This document shows positions 1 to 9,086 of a DNA stretch of 47,693 bases, piece after piece. Below the pieces are notes generated by a model that did not search any database, was not told where the DNA came from, and saw only the letters and a list, made by a program, of their open reading frames with translations. The DNA comes from an uncultured Arachnia sp. (GTDB lineage: Bacteria > Actinomycetota > Actinomycetes > Propionibacteriales > Propionibacteriaceae): the NCBI GenBank assembly GCA_947493995.1, contig CANLTJ010000011.1, positions 1-47,693 on the forward strand. Direction: 5' to 3'. The translations under genes and the position numbers were made by a program. Numbering within the stretch: the stretch's first letter is position 1; every line of letters starts with the position of its first letter.

Positions 1-1
1 G

Positions 2-172
2 AACGAACGCGCGCAGCAGAAGTACGGTGCATGGCGCACCCGATCTCACCGCCAAGGCGAACTCCCCGCAGTCTTTGTCGACGTCCTCTCGGCGGTCGCG
101 AGCTTTGCCGATCCAGCGATGACCGCAACGGCAACAGGACGATGGAATCCGCGCCTCCATGTCTGGGAGTGA
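2..172 (+). CDS. 3' end of a truncated unknown gene
   Basis: A frame open from the window edge runs 56 codons and stops with TGA at 170-172. It reads NERAQQKYGAWRTRSHRQGE and ends RWNPRLHVWE, which looks like real protein sequence rather than a GC-rich shadow frame. I do not recognise the family. It lies just upstream of an integrase remnant, so it may belong to the same decayed mobile element. The start is outside the window. Confidence 0.3.
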   Translation, partial: NERAQQKYGAWRTRSHRQGELPAVFVDVLSAVASFADPAMTATATGRWNPRLHVWE

Positions 173-345
173 GCGGTCGGCGGAAAGTTGAGAGAGATTC
201 GCGCCACGCAACGGCTTGCTGCTCTCCGATCAGCTGTCGTCGCAGCGTCTCGCAACCATGGTCCCCCGTCGGCCAGCCTGCCGCTACCGCTACGGGCGCT
301 GACGCTACCCTTCGCTCGCGTCACATACGGTCTTGGCCGCCGCGC

Positions 346-552
346 ACCGTCGCGGCCAAGATCATCGGCCGCCCGACGCTGACCCTTCACAACCTGAGAG
401 CAACAGCTGCCACGTTGGCCAAGCAGGCGGGAATGAACGATCGGGAGGTGCAACGACGCTTCGGCCACACAACAGCAGCGATGGCGAACCTGTACCGGGT
501 GCCAGAGCTCAACGCGACAAGTCCGAGCCGCGATGATCGTCTGCCTACATAG
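346..552 (+). pseudogene. Tyrosine recombinase (phage-type integrase), C-terminal remnant
   Basis: This frame carries the end of a tyrosine recombinase catalytic domain. Visible are an HNLR motif (the H-x-x-R box), a helix reading ATLAKQAGMNDREVQRRFGH that contains the second catalytic histidine, and a terminal Tyr in AAMANLYR, the position of the nucleophile that attacks DNA. Everything N-terminal (core-binding domain and first catalytic Arg) is missing; the frame upstream is low-quality and Arg/Pro-rich. Families of this type are about 380-450 residues, so this is a remnant of roughly 65 residues and is very probably inactive. It marks the left edge of the defence island and suggests that the island arrived, or was bordered, by an integrating element. 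The exact 5' limit of the remnant cannot be set from sequence. Confidence 0.6.
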
Positions 553-671
553 CCCTGACCCAAGCGTCCGCCAGAAGAGTGGTAGAACCCCATGGTGAGA
601 TCCCGTTGATTTACGAGCAGTCAACGACCATCTGCCCTAGGCAGTTGTCGCCCGAGAACATCCGTCGGTGG

Positions 672-713
672 TGGAGGCCCTCCTTTGGCCCTACTGCTGG
701 GTGAGGGCCTCCA
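672..713 (-). terminator. Inverted repeat across the hsdR stop codon
   Basis: Arms of 11 bases (TGGAGGCCCTC at 672-682 and its exact complement at 703-713) enclose a 20-base loop that contains the hsdR stop codon. It could form a stem at the end of the hsdR transcript. There is no clear U-tract, so a terminator role is tentative. Confidence 0.35.
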
Positions 714-3700
714 TCTGCTGGATCACCAGCTTGACGGCGCCCTCCGACTGGTCCGGCGGGTACTTGTACTTCCGCAGGAGGCGTTTGATCTTGGCCCGGA
801 TGGCCGCTCGGACGTCGTCGCGCACCGTCCAATCCGTCTTGGCGTCACGGCGCAGCAATGCGACCAGCTCGCGAGCGATGTCGCCGAGGACCGGCTGTGT
901 GAGCATCTCCAAGGCCGACTCGTTGCTCGCGACGGCGTCGTAGACGGCAAGCTCGTCCAGCGCCAACGGGGGGTCGAACTGTTCGCCGCGCTTGGCTTCA
1001 GCTGCCACTTCTTGGGCCGTCTGGTACAGCTCGAACAGCACCTCTGCGGAGGTCAGCTGCCCGTTGGTGTACTTGTTCAGCAGCTGGGTAACCCGGTCAC
1101 TGAACGCCTGCTGTCGCACGAGGTTCCGTCCCGAGACACGGATAGCCTCGAGCAGCAGCGCAGAACGAAGAGCCTCAATGGCCAACTGCGGATCGGTGGA
1201 GGCCTGCGCCTCTTCCAAGAGGGCCGGCGTCAGGTTACTGAAGTCCGGCCGGGTGATCTGAGCCATCTCGTAGATGTCGATCACCTCCCGGGAGTCCGTG
1301 GCGTCCTCGACGACCGCGAGCAGCGCTCGCGCCACCTCCTCTGGAACGGGACGGCCGTTCGCCTCCCTTTCGGCCGCATCGAGCTTGGCCACCCACGCAC
1401 GGACTTCGACGTAGAACCGCACCTCGTCAGCGATGTCGGTGAGGTTGTCGGCACCGGCCGACAGTGCCCAAGCCCGCCCCAGTTGGGTAGTCAGGTGCCG
1501 GTACCGATCCGTGAGAGTGGCCTGCCCCTCTTCCACCCGGTTGCCGGGGTTTCTCGGGTCGCGCAACCAGGCCGTCACCATGCGGGCGGCGTCCATCCAG
1601 CCCCTGGGCGTGCCGAGCTTCCTGCGCCATTTGACGGGTTCCAGCAGGTCGCGGATCTGACCAACAAGAGCGCGGGCCAGTTCGATGGCCTCCCCCACGT
1701 CCCGACCCATCGGCCGTTCACGCTGGTCGGAGAGCGTGTACTCGGCCAGCGCTCGGGCGAGGTTGTCGGTCAGTGGCGCGTAGGCCACGAGCATGCCCGC
1801 GGACTTCCCGCGGAACGTGCGGTTCACCCTGGCAAGCGTCTGCATCAGCAGGGCACCCTTCAGGGGCCTGTCCAGGTAGAGGGTGTGCATCGGGGGTGAG
1901 TCGTAGCCCGTCAGCATCATGTCCTTGACAATGACCAGTTCCAGCGCGTCGTCCTCGTCGGCCAGGCGGCGCTTGATCACCTTGTTCTCCGACTCCCGAC
2001 GTACGTGGTCACTGATGGGAGGCTGGTCGGACGCGCTCCCGGAGTAGACCACCTTGATGACTCCCTCATCGATGGCGTCGGAGTGCCATTCGGAGCGGAG
2101 TCCGACGATGGCGGCGTAGAGGTCAGCGCAAATCTTGCGGGTGGCGCCCACGATAAGGCCCTTGCCCGGCCCCTCGGTGTCCGGCCACATCCGCGCACGT
2201 CGCTTCTCCCAGTGCTCGACGATGTCCGCGGCCAGGGTACGGATCCTCTCGGGCGCTCCGTAGACGGAGTTGATCACCGCCACGGAGCGTTCGATCTGGT
2301 CACGTTCGGTTTCGTCGAGGTTCTTGGTGAGTTCGTCGGCGGCGTCGTCGAGGACCTCTGCGGTGATGCCGCGATCAAACCCGACGGTCACCAGCCGGGG
2401 CTCGTAATAGACGGGCACGGTGGCACCGTCAGCGACGGCGCGGGTGAGGTCGTAGATGTCGATGTAGTCACCGAAAACCTCGCGGGTGTTGCGATCGGTG
2501 AAGCTCACCGGGGTGCCGGTGAAGGCGATGAGGGTGGCGTTGGGCAGCGCGTCAGCGAGGTGGCGCGCGTAGCCGTCGAGATCGTCGTAGTGACTGCGGT
2601 GCGCTTCGTCGACAATCACCACGATGTTCCGGCGGTCTGAGAGGAGCGGATGCTCGGCCCCGGAGGCGCGTTCGGCCTCGCTCCGGCCGAACTTCTGCAG
2701 TGTTGTGAACAGGATGCCGCCCGTGTTCCGTTCGGAGAGCCCCCGGCGCAGCGCTTCCCGGGTGTGGATCTGCTGCGGCTTCTCCGGGAACAACGTCGAG
2801 GCCACGAACGCGTCGAAGAGCTGCCCGTCCAGCTCGGTCCGATCCGTAACCACGACGATGGTGGGGTTCAGCATTCTCGGGTGCCGGGACAGCATGTTGG
2901 AGTAGAACTCCATCTCCAACGACTTCCCCGAGCCTTGGGTGTGCCACACGACACCCGCCCTGCCGTCGGACTCCACCGCCTGGATGGTGCTGGCGACGGC
3001 CTTAGTGACCGCGAAGTACTGGTGCGGTTTGGCGGTGCGTTTGGTGATGCCGCCCTCCCCCACCGCAAAGGATGTGAAGTTGCGCATGATCTGGAGGAAG
3101 CGCTCCGGATTGGCGATGCCATCGAACAGAGCATCCAGGGCCGGGTGGTCGGTGGGCAGGACCTGGCCCTCATCGTCGACATTCCACGCTGCATAGTGGT
3201 TGAGGGGCGTGAAGGGGTTGCCGTAGCGGGCGAGGACGCCGTCGCTGACCATGGTGAGGACGCACGCACGAAACGCCATGGGGAACTCTCGCACGTAGGT
3301 CTGCACCTGGGCATGTGCTGTCATGACAGTGGCGCGCTCGTCACCCGCATTCTTCAGTTCGATGATGACCACGGGCAGCCCGTTGCAGTAGAGCACGATG
3401 TCGAAGCGACGATGGTGGTCCCTGTCACGGACCGCCACTTGGCGCGCCGCGATCCAGTCATTGTTCACCGGCTCAGGGTCAATGATTCGCACGGTGGGGC
3501 TGTGCTCGGTGCCGTCGGCCTCGGTCCAGGTGATCCCGCGGTAGCCGTGGACCATCAGCTCGTGCATCCGGAGGTTCTCGGCGGCTGCATCCTGGGAGGC
3601 GGGGGTGAGAATATCTGCGGCTGCTTGGGCCAGCTGGGCCGCTGGGACCTGCGGGTTCAACCGGGCCAGGGCGTCACGAAAATCGTCGACGAGGACTGGA

Positions 3701-3807
3701 TCAGCGGCGGAGGAGCGTCGCGGATTGAGCTCAGGGCCGGGCACCGGCCGCCAGCCCAGATCGGCGAGGTGCTCCTCCGCGAGAACTTCCAAGTCATCTT
3801 CGAGCAT
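691..3807 (-). CDS. hsdR: Type I restriction enzyme R subunit (HsdR)
   Basis: HsdR is the translocating and cutting subunit of a type I restriction-modification complex: it pumps DNA with ATP and cleaves at a distance when the site is unmethylated. At 1038 residues it has the usual family length. A PD-(D/E)xK nuclease core is visible near residues 130-150 (FDIVLYCNGLPVVIIELKNA). A Walker A motif (HTQGSGKS) is near residue 287 and a DEAH box (IVDEAHRSHYDD) near residue 397, followed by the second RecA-like motor domain and a C-terminal helical part. The start is ATG at 3805-3807 (MLEDDLEVLAEEHLADLGW). The gene is on the same strand as hsdM/hsdS but separated from them by the divergent DUF262 gene and darTG, so it must have its own promoter in the 153-base gap shared with that gene. 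I see no frameshift or lost motif. Confidence 0.96.
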   Translation of the reverse strand: MLEDDLEVLAEEHLADLGWRPVPGPELNPRRSSAADPVLVDDFRDALARLNPQVPAAQLAQAAADILTPASQDAAAENLRMHELMVHGYRGITWTEADGTEHSPTVRIIDPEPVNNDWIAARQVAVRDRDHHRRFDIVLYCNGLPVVIIELKNAGDERATVMTAHAQVQTYVREFPMAFRACVLTMVSDGVLARYGNPFTPLNHYAAWNVDDEGQVLPTDHPALDALFDGIANPERFLQIMRNFTSFAVGEGGITKRTAKPHQYFAVTKAVASTIQAVESDGRAGVVWHTQGSGKSLEMEFYSNMLSRHPRMLNPTIVVVTDRTELDGQLFDAFVASTLFPEKPQQIHTREALRRGLSERNTGGILFTTLQKFGRSEAERASGAEHPLLSDRRNIVVIVDEAHRSHYDDLDGYARHLADALPNATLIAFTGTPVSFTDRNTREVFGDYIDIYDLTRAVADGATVPVYYEPRLVTVGFDRGITAEVLDDAADELTKNLDETERDQIERSVAVINSVYGAPERIRTLAADIVEHWEKRRARMWPDTEGPGKGLIVGATRKICADLYAAIVGLRSEWHSDAIDEGVIKVVYSGSASDQPPISDHVRRESENKVIKRRLADEDDALELVIVKDMMLTGYDSPPMHTLYLDRPLKGALLMQTLARVNRTFRGKSAGMLVAYAPLTDNLARALAEYTLSDQRERPMGRDVGEAIELARALVGQIRDLLEPVKWRRKLGTPRGWMDAARMVTAWLRDPRNPGNRVEEGQATLTDRYRHLTTQLGRAWALSAGADNLTDIADEVRFYVEVRAWVAKLDAAEREANGRPVPEEVARALLAVVEDATDSREVIDIYEMAQITRPDFSNLTPALLEEAQASTDPQLAIEALRSALLLEAIRVSGRNLVRQQAFSDRVTQLLNKYTNGQLTSAEVLFELYQTAQEVAAEAKRGEQFDPPLALDELAVYDAVASNESALEMLTQPVLGDIARELVALLRRDAKTDWTVRDDVRAAIRAKIKRLLRKYKYPPDQSEGAVKLVIQQMEALTQQ

Positions 3808-3960
3808 GGGGTCTAGTCTGCCCGTCCATCCAGTGTCCTACCGATGGGAGACCGAGAAGGGGTGTTATCCGGGCCCACGCACTGATTCAACGCCATCACG
3901 AGCCTGATACGGCAAGATGACTTCGACTGCATAGAACTCGCTACGAGAAGGAACAGACTC

Positions 3961-6093
3961 ATGAGTCGGATGTTCGGGCACCACCCATGGACGGTCGGCG
4001 AACTCGTCACTGGCGTAGACCGAGGTGGAGTGCGGCTTCCCGACATCCAGAGGCCTTTCGTGTGGCCCAACGCGAAGGTCCGCGACCTGGTCGATTCGAT
4101 GTATCGCGGGTACCCGGTGGGAGAGTTGATGTTCTGGGCGAACCGGGACACCACACACACCAAGACCATCGGTGATGACTCAAAGACACAGGATGCGTCG
4201 TACCAGGTAGTCGACGGCCAACAGCGTCTCACCAGCCTCTACGCCGTCGTCAAGGGCCTGCAGGTATGGCGCGAGGACTACTCGCGTGAATCCATCGCAC
4301 TCGCTTTCAATCCGCTGTCCGATCGGTTCGAGGTGCCCACCCCGATCGTCAAGAAGTCGGTCGAATGGATTCCCGACATCAAGACTGTTTTCGAGGACCC
4401 CATCAACGCCCGCTACAACTACCTGACACAGCTTCGAACCGACGGCAGCCGCACCGTCGACGCAAACGTGGAGCGGCGCGTCGAAATTGCCATCACCCGG
4501 CTCAGCCAACTACTCGGGTATGAGTTCCAGGTCGTCCAGGTCAAGGATGAGGTCGACCGTGAGGTCGTCGCCGACATTTTCGTCCGAATCAACAGCGAGG
4601 GCGTGAACCTGTCCTCCGCGGACTTCATTCTCACCTGGCTCTCTGTGTTCTGGGAGGAAGGTCGCAGCCAGTTGGAGACGTGGGCCAGGAACTCTCGGTT
4701 CACTCCGGCCGAGGTGACCAATATCCTCAATGAGCCAACCACGTGGACGTCCAACAACCCGTACATGGCGTTCCACCCCGGTCAGATTCTCCGTGTTGTC
4801 ATCGCTGTCGGACTCAACCGTGCCCGCCTCAGCGACGCCTACAACGCGCTCCGAGGACGTGACCCCCGTACCCGAGCCATCCACCCCGACCGACGCGATG
4901 CTGAACTCAAGAAGCTGCAACAAGGCCAAGCGCTGGTGCTCAACCCACTGCACTGGGATGAATTCCTCAAAGTTCTAGAACGCGCAGGGTTCCGCAACAA
5001 GTCGATGATCACCTCCACCTCCACCATCTTGTACTCCTACGCACTGTGGCTCATCGGTCGCAAGCGCTTCCACGTGCCAGTCGACGAACTCCGTGAGGTC
5101 ATGGCGTGCTGGTTCTTCATGTCGCAGATCACCGGACGCTACACCTCCTCACCCGAGACCCGAATGCAGGAAGAACTCAACCGGCTCGACGGACTCCCCG
5201 AGACCGCAGCCGAATTCACCAAAGTCCTCAACGCCCAGATCGACGCCGCCGTCCCGGCTGATTGGTGGACGGTCACCCTCCCCGACGCCCTCGACACCTC
5301 CTCCGTCAAATCCCCCGCGTGGGTGGCCTATGTGGCGGCGTTGAACATCCTGGACGCCGACGTCCTCCTGGCTACCAGCAAGGTCAAGGACTGGATCAAC
5401 CCCAACCGGACCACCGTCAAGGGCATCGAGAAGCACCACCTCTTCCCCAAGGAGTACCTCAAGAAACACCTCGGGTTGAGATCCGTCCGCAAGATCAACC
5501 AGGTCGCGAACTACGCCCTCGTGGAGTGGTCCGACAACATCTCCATCAGTGACGACGCACCTACCAACTACTGGCCCACCGAGGTCGCCAGGAAGAACAT
5601 CGATGACACACGACGCCGCCGCCAAGAGGGGTGGCACGCCCTCCCGGACGGCTGGACCAGCCTCAACTATGACGAATTTCTCCACCAGCGCCGCTGCCTC
5701 ATCGCCCACGTCACTCACCAAGCTTGGCGACGACTTGCCGACCCCAACTACGAGCCGGACCTCATCCGCCCCGACGCTGACACCGACGGTGACATCAACC
5801 CCCTCCTCCTGCCTTCCCTCGAACACCTCGTCACCACCGGATGGCTCCCACCCGGAACCATCCTGGAACCCGTCGACGACAGCTCCACGACCACCGCCGA
5901 AGTCACCGAAGACGGCTACATCCAAGTCGGTGACCACACATGCGAGACAGTCGACATTGCTGCACGCGAAGCCAACGCGGACGTCGAGTCCGGCTGGGAA
6001 TACTGGCAGGCACTCCTGGACGGCGACGAAGAACCGGTACTCCTGGCTGACCTACGCATCCGCGCCGGCCATGCTGGCACGAACGCCGCGTGA
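3961..6093 (+). CDS. DUF262/HNH (GmrSD-like) nuclease with possible C-terminal RAMA domain
   Basis: This 710-residue protein has the two-domain plan of GmrSD-type restriction proteins. The N-terminal DUF262 (ParB/Srx-like NTPase) region shows IQRPFVWPNAKVRDLVDSMY at about 20-45 and the DGQQR motif (VVDGQQRLTSLY) near residue 84. The HNH nuclease shows GIEKHHLFPKEYLKKH near residue 488 and a downstream N/D-rich segment. The last 60 residues (IQVGDHTCETVDIAAREAN ... GWEYWQALLDGDE ... LADLRIR) resemble a RAMA domain, which is proposed to read modified DNA; this is my inference from pattern. A good ribosome site (AAGGA, 8 bases upstream) supports the ATG at 3961. Known family members attack modified phage DNA. 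It is divergent from hsdR and convergent with darG, so it sits inside the defence cluster as an independent unit. Confidence 0.85.
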   Translation: MSRMFGHHPWTVGELVTGVDRGGVRLPDIQRPFVWPNAKVRDLVDSMYRGYPVGELMFWANRDTTHTKTIGDDSKTQDASYQVVDGQQRLTSLYAVVKGLQVWREDYSRESIALAFNPLSDRFEVPTPIVKKSVEWIPDIKTVFEDPINARYNYLTQLRTDGSRTVDANVERRVEIAITRLSQLLGYEFQVVQVKDEVDREVVADIFVRINSEGVNLSSADFILTWLSVFWEEGRSQLETWARNSRFTPAEVTNILNEPTTWTSNNPYMAFHPGQILRVVIAVGLNRARLSDAYNALRGRDPRTRAIHPDRRDAELKKLQQGQALVLNPLHWDEFLKVLERAGFRNKSMITSTSTILYSYALWLIGRKRFHVPVDELREVMACWFFMSQITGRYTSSPETRMQEELNRLDGLPETAAEFTKVLNAQIDAAVPADWWTVTLPDALDTSSVKSPAWVAYVAALNILDADVLLATSKVKDWINPNRTTVKGIEKHHLFPKEYLKKHLGLRSVRKINQVANYALVEWSDNISISDDAPTNYWPTEVARKNIDDTRRRRQEGWHALPDGWTSLNYDEFLHQRRCLIAHVTHQAWRRLADPNYEPDLIRPDADTDGDINPLLLPSLEHLVTTGWLPPGTILEPVDDSSTTTAEVTEDGYIQVGDHTCETVDIAAREANADVESGWEYWQALLDGDEEPVLLADLRIRAGHAGTNAA

Positions 6094-6191
6094 CGGGAGC
6101 CGCACAGCCATCGAGATCTGCTTCAGTAAGGCTTCGGCGGCGCTCGCGTACAAGATCGGGGCCTATCGCGTCCGGCTCGACGCCAGTGGCT

Positions 6192-7292
6192 TCACCGCGA
6201 ATCGTTGGCAGCCGCCGTCAACTGCTGCGTGGCGACCTGACCCTCACCGAAGGGTTGATCGAGCCATCCTTGGCTCAGCAGGGCGGTCCATGCCGTCTCG
6301 ATGTGATGGGCGGTGAACAGTTCACGCTTCCGCGGGTTCCAGCGCCACAAGGCCGTTGTGCAATCCTCGAGGCCCCGAGCTCCTTCGTGAGTGGCAATCC
6401 AATGGGTGCTGGCCAACAGTTCCATGCCGAACGGCGTCGCGAAGCCGGAGCAAAGCCTCATTGTGCGGTCGAGTCGCTCCGCGGATTCGGGAGTGGGTTC
6501 CGGGGCGTCGGCATCGGCCCGGAGCCGGATCGGTCGAAACTCGGTAACGGCGTCTGTGCCATCGCCATAGCCATCGACGTAGTGGCCCTCGAGCTCGACG
6601 AGCACGTGGCGCAGGTTGTCGGCGTATGGACCGTATCGCCCCTTCGCGAACCGCAGCTTCAGCGGCTCGCCCTCCTCCTGGAGAAAATACAAAAGCTTCT
6701 GCAATTCCAGGTGGGATGGGTCCTCAAGCGCCGAATCCAGGTAGCGTTTCATGCTGCGGAGGAGTACCGCGCGACCAGGCGTCATCTTGGATCTCGCACG
6801 ACGGTCTGGCATCCGGGCCGCCTCCGGAGCACCGGACGGCTCGAACAACGTCACGGCCACCGGGCTCTCGGCGAAGGCCTCCTCGATCAGGGGGCGAACG
6901 ACATCCCAGCTCAGACCTCCATTCCCACATCCGAGCGGAGGAAGCGCCAGGGAATCGATCTCGAACTCCCGCACCACGCGCTGAAGATCCCGCAAGCCGG
7001 CCTCGATGTACTCCAGCTTTGAGCGCGCCTTCCAGTGCTGCTTGGTGGGGAAGTTGATGACGTAACGCGGGCCGTGGGCCGCTCCCGTTTCCCACACGTG
7101 CATCTTGCCTACCGCGAGCTCACCGGCCTTAACCGCCCGCGCGTAGTCCTTGAACATGTCCGGGTAGGCACGCTTGAATTGCAGTGCGATGCCTTTGCCC
7201 ATCACACCAACGGTGTTGACGGTGTTGACCAACGCATCAACCTGCGCTTCCAGGAGGTTTCCCTCGCCGCGCACGATCACTGCTGTCTCCAT
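6192..7292 (-). CDS. darG: DarG-type macrodomain antitoxin
   Basis: DarG neutralises DarT by removing ADP-ribose from DNA and by binding the toxin. The 366-residue protein starts with a macrodomain (about 1-155): VDALVNTVNTVGVMGKGIAL contains the conserved loop and lysine of DarG, and GCGNGGLSWDVVRPLIEE is the second ADP-ribose-binding loop. Residues 180-366 form the helical C-terminal region seen in DarG proteins (LELQKLLYFLQEEGEPLKL, RYGPYADNLRHVL, THWIATHE), which in the family blocks the toxin. The ATG follows the darT stop by four bases, so the two are co-transcribed and probably coupled. Here the toxin gene precedes the antitoxin gene, and both follow hsdS. Length and motifs look intact. 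Confidence 0.9.
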   Translation of the reverse strand: METAVIVRGEGNLLEAQVDALVNTVNTVGVMGKGIALQFKRAYPDMFKDYARAVKAGELAVGKMHVWETGAAHGPRYVINFPTKQHWKARSKLEYIEAGLRDLQRVVREFEIDSLALPPLGCGNGGLSWDVVRPLIEEAFAESPVAVTLFEPSGAPEAARMPDRRARSKMTPGRAVLLRSMKRYLDSALEDPSHLELQKLLYFLQEEGEPLKLRFAKGRYGPYADNLRHVLVELEGHYVDGYGDGTDAVTEFRPIRLRADADAPEPTPESAERLDRTMRLCSGFATPFGMELLASTHWIATHEGARGLEDCTTALWRWNPRKRELFTAHHIETAWTALLSQGWLDQPFGEGQVATQQLTAAANDSR

Positions 7293-7296
7293 GCCC

Positions 7297-7935
7297 TTAG
7301 AAGTACCAGCCCGGACTGACAGTTATGGGCCATGATGTTCCCACAAGTCTAGTCACCATATTGGCGACTGCCTGTGATTTGACCGCGACGGCCTCGATGG
7401 CCTGAGGTGTCACGAACTCATGCGCGAGACACTCAGCCATGCGCTTCTCGCGGCGGTCGGGGTCCTCCGGCGTATTATTCCAGTAGCGCTCGCCCATGAG
7501 CGGCCAGTCGATATCCAGATCTTCGGCGTCGAACGCGAAGGATGCGTGCGCCAAGGCTGCGTTGCGATCTGTGAGTATCAAGGTTGAGCCCCCGGCCCGA
7601 AGCCGACCCAGAGTCGAACACAAGTAGACGATGTCGTCACAGCCGTCGTCGTATGTGGGCACGTTCCCCATATGGATCGCGTACAGCATCGGGCTACGCG
7701 TCGCGAAGTAGAACGGCACGTAGTCGGCGACGACGCCACCTGGAGGGACCGGCACTTTCCGGTCACGTCGCATCGATTTGACATCTAGGTTGCCGACTTC
7801 CTGCAGGAGGAGACCGGTTGCCTGGATCGCCGAGTCGCACCGCAGCCCGTCCCGAACAATCGTTGCCAAGTTCTCGATGTGGGTAAAGTGAAACACCGGG
7901 GTCGCCGCCCCTCCCCTGAGACCTGATGTGCTCAT
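7297..7935 (-). CDS. darT: DarT DNA ADP-ribosyltransferase toxin (DUF4433)
   Basis: DarT enzymes use NAD+ to attach ADP-ribose to bases in single-stranded DNA, halting replication; several block phage. This 212-residue protein shows the family hallmarks: FHFTHIENLATIVRDGL near residue 15 (NAD-binding His region), YVPFYFATRSPMLYAIH near residues 73-89 (ARTT loop side), and ERYWNNTPEDPDRREKRMAE ending in the conserved R-M-A-E with the probable catalytic Glu near residue 169. Most relatives read RxAEFLV here, whereas this one reads RMAECLAHEF, a small deviation. The ATG overlaps the hsdS stop by four bases (ATGA), so the toxin is translated from the methylase/specificity operon. Length is normal for the family. 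Confidence 0.9.
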   Translation of the reverse strand: MSTSGLRGGAATPVFHFTHIENLATIVRDGLRCDSAIQATGLLLQEVGNLDVKSMRRDRKVPVPPGGVVADYVPFYFATRSPMLYAIHMGNVPTYDDGCDDIVYLCSTLGRLRAGGSTLILTDRNAALAHASFAFDAEDLDIDWPLMGERYWNNTPEDPDRREKRMAECLAHEFVTPQAIEAVAVKSQAVANMVTRLVGTSWPITVSPGWYF

Positions 7936-9086
7936 CGCGCTGCCGCCACGGCAATGCTGACAGTGAGCCGCCCGGTCATAAGCTCGGGGAGGAGGGCGTC
8001 ACGGGTCGCAGCGAGGCGAGCGTTCTCGATCCGAAGGCTGAGCTCCGCAGACCAGAGTGCAGTCATCAACCCATTGACCCGGGCGATCTCGGTCTCGGTC
8101 GGCAGCGCTACAGGCTGATCGAGGTGACCCCTCTGGATGTGGCCCATCGTGGTTGCCTTGTCGGCGGCGATGGACTTATAGTCCGCGAGCTTCAACAGGA
8201 GCAGATGAAAGACAAGCCAGTCAGGTAGCCCGTTCGGCATCACCTTAAAGATGTGCTGATTGACAAGCCCCTCGACTCCGCTCCAGCGGGTCACCGTCAG
8301 CGAGCCGGACCATGCGAACAGGATGTCACCAGCTCTGGCTACGTTGTTCTCGACGGCTTGGACGTCGTTCCACACTGTGGATGCGGTCACTCCGTTGTTC
8401 AACTCCGCGATCCGAATCACCGGCCGACCGTTCCCCGTGGCGTCCTTGGTGAAGTTGCGGCCGTTGACAAAGCGCGCCAGGTCACTCATCGGCACGGACA
8501 GGGGCTTGTGAAGCGACTCGAAGATCGCCCCCCGAAGTCTGAGATTGCGCTCAAGCACCCGCTCGTTGGCGGCGATCTTGTCGTCCAGCGCTCCCAGGAC
8601 GTCGGCGATGGCGGTTTGGGTGGCGAGGTCAGGAAGTGGCACGGGCACCCGCTGGAGCGTGCTCTGGTTGAGCGAGAGCAGAGTCGAACCCCCCGCATGT
8701 TGAAGAAGCCACTGGCGAACGCCTGCCGAACGGAGTGCGAAACTCAGATAGCGAGAGTGGACTCCATCGCCAACCCTTAGCCGCAGCCCGTCCGACCCGA
8801 GAAAGTAGCCGTGCTCTTCCTCCCTGACCCAAGCGGTTCGTTCGACCGCGCCCTTGCGGGCGAAAACGATGTCGCCAGCCTCGAGCAGGTATTCACTCAG
8901 TCTCTCGCACACATCCGCACCGACCTTGGGCGTCTCTGACCGTATCCGCAGATAGCCGTCACCGATCTCACCAACGCTGACGACCGGGGCACCATCCGCT
9001 GCATACTCGGCTGCCTTCAGTGTTGTCCCGAACGGTCCGGTCTTGAGAGATCCACCCATCTCTAAGACCTCGGCCAACGTCCTCAC
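7932..9086 (-). CDS. hsdS: Type I restriction-modification specificity subunit (HsdS)
   Basis: HsdS selects the DNA target for both methylation and cleavage. I place the start at a GTG (9084-9086) that overlaps the hsdM TGA by four bases (GTGA), giving 384 residues. The longer upstream frame is Arg-rich shadow of hsdM. Two target-recognition domains are separated by the first conserved helix (ATQTAIADVLGALDDKIAAN, about 155-190). The second conserved helix is at the C-terminus (IARVNGLMTALWSAELSLRI ... RDALLPELMTGRL), the standard HsdS layout. The first domain begins LEMGGSLKTGPFGTTLKAAE, which is the usual entry to a recognition domain. The target sequence cannot be inferred from sequence alone. 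Confidence 0.92.
   Translation of the reverse strand: MRTLAEVLEMGGSLKTGPFGTTLKAAEYAADGAPVVSVGEIGDGYLRIRSETPKVGADVCERLSEYLLEAGDIVFARKGAVERTAWVREEEHGYFLGSDGLRLRVGDGVHSRYLSFALRSAGVRQWLLQHAGGSTLLSLNQSTLQRVPVPLPDLATQTAIADVLGALDDKIAANERVLERNLRLRGAIFESLHKPLSVPMSDLARFVNGRNFTKDATGNGRPVIRIAELNNGVTASTVWNDVQAVENNVARAGDILFAWSGSLTVTRWSGVEGLVNQHIFKVMPNGLPDWLVFHLLLLKLADYKSIAADKATTMGHIQRGHLDQPVALPTETEIARVNGLMTALWSAELSLRIENARLAATRDALLPELMTGRLTVSIAVAAAR

Noticed and set aside
685..1899. Long plus-strand frame opposite hsdR
   Set aside because: Antisense shadow of a well-supported HsdR; composition is His/Gly/Arg-rich with no family pattern.
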